This document shows, in pieces, positions 29,510 through 33,570 of a stretch of 33,570 bases of DNA. The notes below the pieces were generated by a model that ran no database searches, had not been told where the DNA came from, and saw only the letters and a program-made list of their open reading frames with translations. Origin of the DNA: JAQBQZ01 sp964554765 (GTDB taxonomy: Bacteria; Patescibacteriota; Minisyncoccia; Phycocordibacterales; CAIRYW01); NCBI GenBank assembly GCA_964554765.1, contig CAZKPS010000006.1, forward strand, positions 1 through 33,570, written 5' to 3'. A program made the position numbers and the translations under genes. Positions within the stretch are counted from its first letter, which is position 1; every line of letters begins with the position of its first letter.

Positions 29510-29583
29510 TATGTCGCACCACAAGAGTACTAATATATACCTAATTGTCTCTTAAGGGGACTCAAGGTATATATGTCGCACAA
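29510..29583. repeat. Stem-loop flanked by short direct repeats before the gap
   Basis: ATATATACCT (29533-29542) and AGGTATATAT (29565-29574) form a 10-bp stem, with GTCTC/GGGAC pairing inside. TATGTCGCAC occurs on both sides, at 29510-29519 and 29572-29581. It may be a leader hairpin for the following gene. Confidence 0.4.
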
Positions 29584-30466
29584 TATCTATTTATGTTGTA
29601 ACTATTTCAGGAACCGTTCCATCATACGGATCAGTAGTAANNNNNNNNNNACTGCACCACACATTGTACAAAATGGAACAGATAAGGCGCAGCTCGTATT
29701 CTGGGATAGCTCAGTCTCACGTGTGAAATCCTCAGTTATCACTGTAACTGGTACAACTCCAACTATTCAAGCATCAATCGTAATTGGATATGACGGTAAC
29801 TTCTCTTATAAGTCGAATCAATTTGTTCAGGTGGCAACAGACAAATTTGTGTATTACCACCCATGGGGACAGCTTCATCCATATCGTGGACGTGATAGGT
29901 CAAAACTTATCATGCTTACGGTATCAGTAAACACCACTTCGATATCACACACTCTCGAATTACGAAATGGTGTGTACGACACAAACATCACGTATTTCAA
30001 AAAACTAGATACGACAACTTGGATGCTATGGAACAAGCCTCAAGGTCGTGTTGGAAAGTTGGTGTTAGATCTCACCAATAACCTGATGACTATTAATGAT
30101 ATTCCGTACCAACACAACATCTGGGATAACGGTACGTATCAGACAAACTTCATGCAGAAAAGTTCTGAGACAAACAACATTCAGCGTGCTGCTGATCCTG
30201 CAACGACAACAAATGGATGGGTATTTATTGCTACCGATAACAATGTGAACGGTGCTCTTGTTGCATGGTCTGACAAGACATTCAGTTTTGAAGTTTATCT
30301 CGATGATGAATTAATTGGAACTTATAACAAAACAATCCCAGGGGCAATTGAGGGTGTGATTGTCAGAATTCCGCTCTACAGATTCGAAGCGGCACTCAAA
30401 ATAAAAAATACAGGATCCGTCGACCTGTTCTTTATGATGCCCAATCTTGTAACGGCAATTGAATAA
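29573..30466 (+). CDS. Probable phage structural protein, interrupted by an assembly gap
   Basis: The part after the gap (29651-30466, about 271 residues) is a beta-rich protein with no signal peptide and no family I recognise; features include SSVITVTGTTPTIQAS, VVYYHPWG-like aromatic segments, and a C-terminal half that reads like a carbohydrate-binding or fibre domain. The part before the gap starts at ATG 29573. In the frame shown by joining across the ten Ns it reads as an unlikely Cys/Arg-rich peptide, but one frame over it reads VVTISGTVPSYGSVV, which resembles the later part. The true N-terminus is therefore uncertain. It is followed by two virion-like genes in close order. Confidence 0.5.
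   Translation: MSHNIYLCCNYFRNRSIIRISSXXXXTAPHIVQNGTDKAQLVFWDSSVSRVKSSVITVTGTTPTIQASIVIGYDGNFSYKSNQFVQVATDKFVYYHPWGQLHPYRGRDRSKLIMLTVSVNTTSISHTLELRNGVYDTNITYFKKLDTTTWMLWNKPQGRVGKLVLDLTNNLMTINDIPYQHNIWDNGTYQTNFMQKSSETNNIQRAADPATTTNGWVFIATDNNVNGALVAWSDKTFSFEVYLDDELIGTYNKTIPGAIEGVIVRIPLYRFEAALKIKNTGSVDLFFMMPNLVTAIE
29641..29650. other. Assembly gap (10 N)
   Basis: Ten consecutive N bases, a typical placeholder for an unknown distance. The linkage and reading frame across it cannot be trusted. Confidence 0.99.
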
Positions 30467-30471
30467 AATAA

Positions 30472-32064
30472 ATGAATTCTTACACGATACAATACGGCGA
30501 TACATTAAGTGGAATCGCATCAAAGACAGGAAAAAGCATTCAGGAATTAATGCGACTGAATCCTTCCATCACTGATCCCAACAAAATATATGCTGGGCGT
30601 ACTTTGTCGTTAGGAACTTCAGCACCAGTTATACCGACTCCAACTCCCGCATCAACAACCCAAAAACAGACAATTGCACAAGTGGCAAAAGTTACGGTTC
30701 CGACCTACGTAGAAGATCCAACTGCCACAAAACTAGGGCAAAACTACAGGGATCAAGCAACCCAAACAATCAACGAAGAAGCTATAAGAGCAGCCACAAG
30801 ATCCCGAATTCAGGGGCAAATTGACGCTATAAACGCCGCTGTGGCCGACCAAATAGCAAACTTCAGGAATACCACAGGAAGAAACCGCCAAGGGCAAAGT
30901 TACGCACTTGCGGCAGCCGGTGGACGTATTGGAAGTGCCACAGGAGAATCCGAATTCCAGAAAACTGAGGACTACAACAATCAGGAAGCTCAGACATACC
31001 AGAGCGATGCGAACGTTAAGATATCCGCACTTCTTGGCGGAGCAACTAGAGATGCAACTGCAGAAATCGAAGCAAAGAGAACCGCTATTCAGCAAGGAGT
31101 TGATAAATATTTTGAGTTCTTGGATAACCAAGGAAAACAAAAAAGAGATCAGGTCACAGCATTTATTAAAAACATGCTCGCACTTGGTGTTGACCCAACA
31201 CAACTCAGTGATTCAAATTTCCAAAAGCTACAAGATCAATATGGATTCAGTAAAGACCAACTCACATCACTATACAACGATGCGAAAACACAAAAATCAC
31301 AGGCAGATACTGCTGCTGAAAAAGCAAAAGTTGATCTTGAGAAAGCAAAAAATGATGCAAATCAATTCAGTCTTAATGAAGGTGATGCAAGGTATGTTTA
31401 TGACCCTGTTACAGGTACAGCAAAACTTGTCGCTTCTCGTGCAAAAACATTCGCACCAGGAACTACTGGCACACCAGGTACAGCGCTCGCATACAACGAT
31501 CCAAATTACACACTTGATGCAATTCGAAAATCAAAGGGTGGTCGTGTAATGACACAAGGTGAATTAAAACCTATTACTGACATTCAAACAATTGTCGGCC
31601 AAGCAGAAACTCTGACCGGTCTTATCAACAGTATTGATACTGGTCCGATTGTTGGAATCGTAAAAAGCGTAAATCCCTACGACACCAAGGCACAACTTAT
31701 GAAGTCAGCGATTACTGCAATAATTCCTAAACTTGCCAGAGGAGTATATGGCGAAGTTGGTGTGCTTACTGATGCTGATATTGAAAACTATTCTCGCACA
31801 ATCGCAAACCTTAAAAATACAACTGATGTGAATAAAGCAGTGATGGCAATGACGCTTGATATCGCTACTCGGTCCCTGGCAAATCAACTCAATTCATTGT
31901 CTGCAGGTCAGAGAGATGTCTCAAGATTTGAATCAATCTATGAAGGTATGAATGCCAAAGCAGACAAGCTGAAGTCGGAGCTTGGATACGGTTCAGCGCC
32001 TGAAGCAACGCAAGGAACTGAATTTAAAAGCAATAGTGGAAACACTTATAAGCTCCCATATTAA
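30472..32064 (+). CDS. LysM-domain protein with long helical region, probable virion protein
   Basis: The 530-residue protein starts with a LysM domain (about residues 1-48: SYTIQYGDTLSGIASKTGKS, ending IYAGRTLSLG), which binds peptidoglycan, then a Pro/Thr linker (about 50-75) and a long Ala/Gln/Lys-rich helical region (about 80-330). There is no signal peptide although LysM works at the wall, which fits a phage particle protein better than a cell-surface protein. The C-terminal part (about 340-515) is also helical. It begins 5 bases after the preceding gene and the next gene starts 1 base after its stop. I infer a tail or injected protein that meets the host wall. Confidence 0.65.
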   Translation: MNSYTIQYGDTLSGIASKTGKSIQELMRLNPSITDPNKIYAGRTLSLGTSAPVIPTPTPASTTQKQTIAQVAKVTVPTYVEDPTATKLGQNYRDQATQTINEEAIRAATRSRIQGQIDAINAAVADQIANFRNTTGRNRQGQSYALAAAGGRIGSATGESEFQKTEDYNNQEAQTYQSDANVKISALLGGATRDATAEIEAKRTAIQQGVDKYFEFLDNQGKQKRDQVTAFIKNMLALGVDPTQLSDSNFQKLQDQYGFSKDQLTSLYNDAKTQKSQADTAAEKAKVDLEKAKNDANQFSLNEGDARYVYDPVTGTAKLVASRAKTFAPGTTGTPGTALAYNDPNYTLDAIRKSKGGRVMTQGELKPITDIQTIVGQAETLTGLINSIDTGPIVGIVKSVNPYDTKAQLMKSAITAIIPKLARGVYGEVGVLTDADIENYSRTIANLKNTTDVNKAVMAMTLDIATRSLANQLNSLSAGQRDVSRFESIYEGMNAKADKLKSELGYGSAPEATQGTEFKSNSGNTYKLPY

Positions 32065-32065
32065 T

Positions 32066-33570
32066 ATGTCCTTAACACACGAACAAATTCAAGAAAATGT
32101 TAATGCCCTAGAAAGACAGGGTGCTAGTCACGATGAAATACAACAGTGGCTTGATTCTTTGCCTAAGCAAACCGCTATATCCGAACCACCAAAAAAAGAT
32201 GGAATTTTAAAAACAATAGGGAAGTCCCTTATTTCAAGTGAACTAAAATTCGGAAAAAGTATTGCTGATGCTTTACCCTCATTCGTTCCTGGAAGTGCAG
32301 CGTGGACAAATAAACAAAACGAAGAACTCATGGCGCAGAGTCAGGAAATCACTGACAGTCTGATGAAGACAATCAAACAGAAGAAAGCTCGTGGTGAAGA
32401 TACTACTCGACTCGAAGCTGCTCTTCAGCAACACCTTAAAGAAAGTTCAAAGCCTCCAATTGATATCAATGAGACAAATGCAAGTGTAAATAAAAGTGCT
32501 AAACAAATATTCGGTGAAGGTCTTGGTGTTGCAACAGACATCGCATCATTTGGTACATATGGAAATGCTGCAAAAGGTGCTCAGACTGGAAAATTGCTAG
32601 TTTCAGGTAAAGCGAGTGGTCTTCTTGCAAAGGCACTACCAGAAACGGCATCAACTGTATTTCAAAAGACGGTCCCAACAGCAACATCGAAGCTTGCTGC
32701 CTTTGGTAAAGGTTTCCTTGAAGGTGCAAAAACCGCTGTGCCGATCGGCGCTGGTTATGGTGCATCGGCATCAATGCAAGCAGATGAAAACTTGCCTACA
32801 ATAATTAAAAAATCATTAACTAGTGCAGGTGTATCTGGTGTTATTGGTGGAACTCTTTCAGGAATTGCAAATATAAGAAATGTAAAACCTGAGGTACTCA
32901 AACAGGAAGCTATCGATAGTTATAAACGAGGTCTCAATGCAACAAAAGAAAAATATAAAGAGCAAACTGATAAAATTATTCCTGATCTTCTTGATGAAAA
33001 AACATGGGGAACTAGAAAGCAACTCATCAACAAAGCCGAGAAGAGAATCAAACTATCAAATGAGGAATATGCAAAACTTGGTGAACTTCATGGAAGTGTT
33101 GAGACTGATGGATTATTACAAAAAATTGATGATGAAATTGGAAACTACTCTCAAGGTGGTCGTGCATTTTCTGAAAAGACAGGTGTCATTCAAAATACAA
33201 TCGATAATCACTTAAAGACGGCGACTCAAATATTGGATGATCCAGATATGGCCACGCATATCAAAAAAGCTGGTGGCATACAAGCAATAATTGAGGATTC
33301 AAGGCGAAACATTGTAGATCAGCTACGCCATGATGGAATCAATGACATTGGTGACCTTATCGACAATATGGATATGTCGAAGATGAATAGTGTTGATGAA
33401 TATGCTCGAACATTAAAACAGATGGTATCAGAAGCCCTACCTCAAAAACCAATATCAGTGAACGCCTCAAAGATTAATCAGCTTAAAAAACTTCGTGATG
33501 ATATTGAAGCTTTGCATCTTTACAACAAACCAACTCAAGCATATCAACAAGACCTTGAGAGTAGTTTCCA
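32066..33570 (+). CDS. Large virion-like protein, incomplete at the window end
   Basis: The frame is open from ATG 32066 to the last base (501 codons, no stop). The N-terminus MSLTHEQIQENVNALERQG is a short charged helix; a Lys/Gln-rich region follows, then a Gly/Ala-rich hydrophobic part (about residues 155-280) with GEGLGVATDIASFG, FGKGFLEGAKTAVPIGAGYG and SAGVSGVIGGTLSGIA, and then a long charged helical part. Hydrophobic glycine-rich blocks inside an otherwise soluble helical protein are common in phage ejection (internal core) proteins that insert into membrane. There is no signal peptide. It starts 1 base after the LysM gene. Function is inferred from layout only. Confidence 0.6.
   Translation, partial: MSLTHEQIQENVNALERQGASHDEIQQWLDSLPKQTAISEPPKKDGILKTIGKSLISSELKFGKSIADALPSFVPGSAAWTNKQNEELMAQSQEITDSLMKTIKQKKARGEDTTRLEAALQQHLKESSKPPIDINETNASVNKSAKQIFGEGLGVATDIASFGTYGNAAKGAQTGKLLVSGKASGLLAKALPETASTVFQKTVPTATSKLAAFGKGFLEGAKTAVPIGAGYGASASMQADENLPTIIKKSLTSAGVSGVIGGTLSGIANIRNVKPEVLKQEAIDSYKRGLNATKEKYKEQTDKIIPDLLDEKTWGTRKQLINKAEKRIKLSNEEYAKLGELHGSVETDGLLQKIDDEIGNYSQGGRAFSEKTGVIQNTIDNHLKTATQILDDPDMATHIKKAGGIQAIIEDSRRNIVDQLRHDGINDIGDLIDNMDMSKMNSVDEYARTLKQMVSEALPQKPISVNASKINQLKKLRDDIEALHLYNKPTQAYQQDLESSF

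Noticed and set aside
29510..29583. Direct repeats TATGTCGCAC as phage attachment sites
   Set aside because: They are only 10 bases long and 62 bases apart on the same side of the gap; a leader hairpin explains the arrangement as well. The opposite phage end is not in the window.

Overview
The window looks like a chromosome segment of a Candidate Phyla Radiation (Patescibacteria) bacterium, most likely Parcubacteria. This rests on AT-rich DNA with short unlinked transcription units, an Ada-like zinc-knuckle membrane protein, DUF2914 and PF04020 membrane proteins, a stand-alone L25 with an acidic tail, many unrecognised small genes and almost no Shine-Dalgarno sequences. The assignment is by gene style, not by a marker phylogeny. 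TGA is used as a stop (26297-26299), so nothing suggests the recoded SR1/Gracilibacteria code.

Layout. 1-2.3 kb: an S41 (Ctp) protease with rplI, facing rpmA across a strong bidirectional terminator. 2.4-6.3 kb: an Ada-like membrane protein, then a close-packed exonuclease, CYTH protein and unknown gene, then an NRAMP-like metal transporter. 6.5-13.5 kb: cell-envelope and proteostasis genes (lysozyme-like protein, phospholipase D/cardiolipin synthase, L25, coiled-coil lytic transglycosylase, LemA, MazG-like, HtpX) and an unrecognised protein with an HExxH zinc-protease signature. 13.5-14.6 kb: tRNA-Ser(GGA), preceded by a partial copy of its D-arm, then a degenerate Nudix-like protein with an unknown partner. 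14.6-22.2 kb: divergent glutaredoxin and msrA (redox repair), two membrane proteins, glutamate dehydrogenase, an alpha/beta hydrolase with a MATE exporter, and an FKBP isomerase overlapping tgt. 22.2-29.4 kb: a structured leader with a terminator, several small orphan genes, uvrB, three small minus-strand genes with their own strong promoters and terminators, and uvrA. 29.5-33.6 kb: a 10-N assembly gap followed by three close-packed genes that look like phage virion genes; the last runs off the window.

Expression. Several genes have an extended -10 box (TGnTAnnnT) ending 6-9 bases before the start codon, which implies leaderless mRNAs. In msrA the only possible start that keeps the catalytic motif is ATT, six bases after a TATAAT box. 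The three small genes between uvrB and uvrA instead use classical TTGACA promoters and short leaders.

Best leads: the attenuator-like leader at 22262-22391 with mutually exclusive pairings; a tRNA 5'-half embedded in frame in a zinc-ribbon gene (26020-26064); a 156-base folded element at 10538-10693 resembling a rod-shaped regulatory RNA; the AUU start of msrA; the HExxH orphan; and the phage module. I see no CRISPR array, rRNA, insertion sequence or recognisable defence system.
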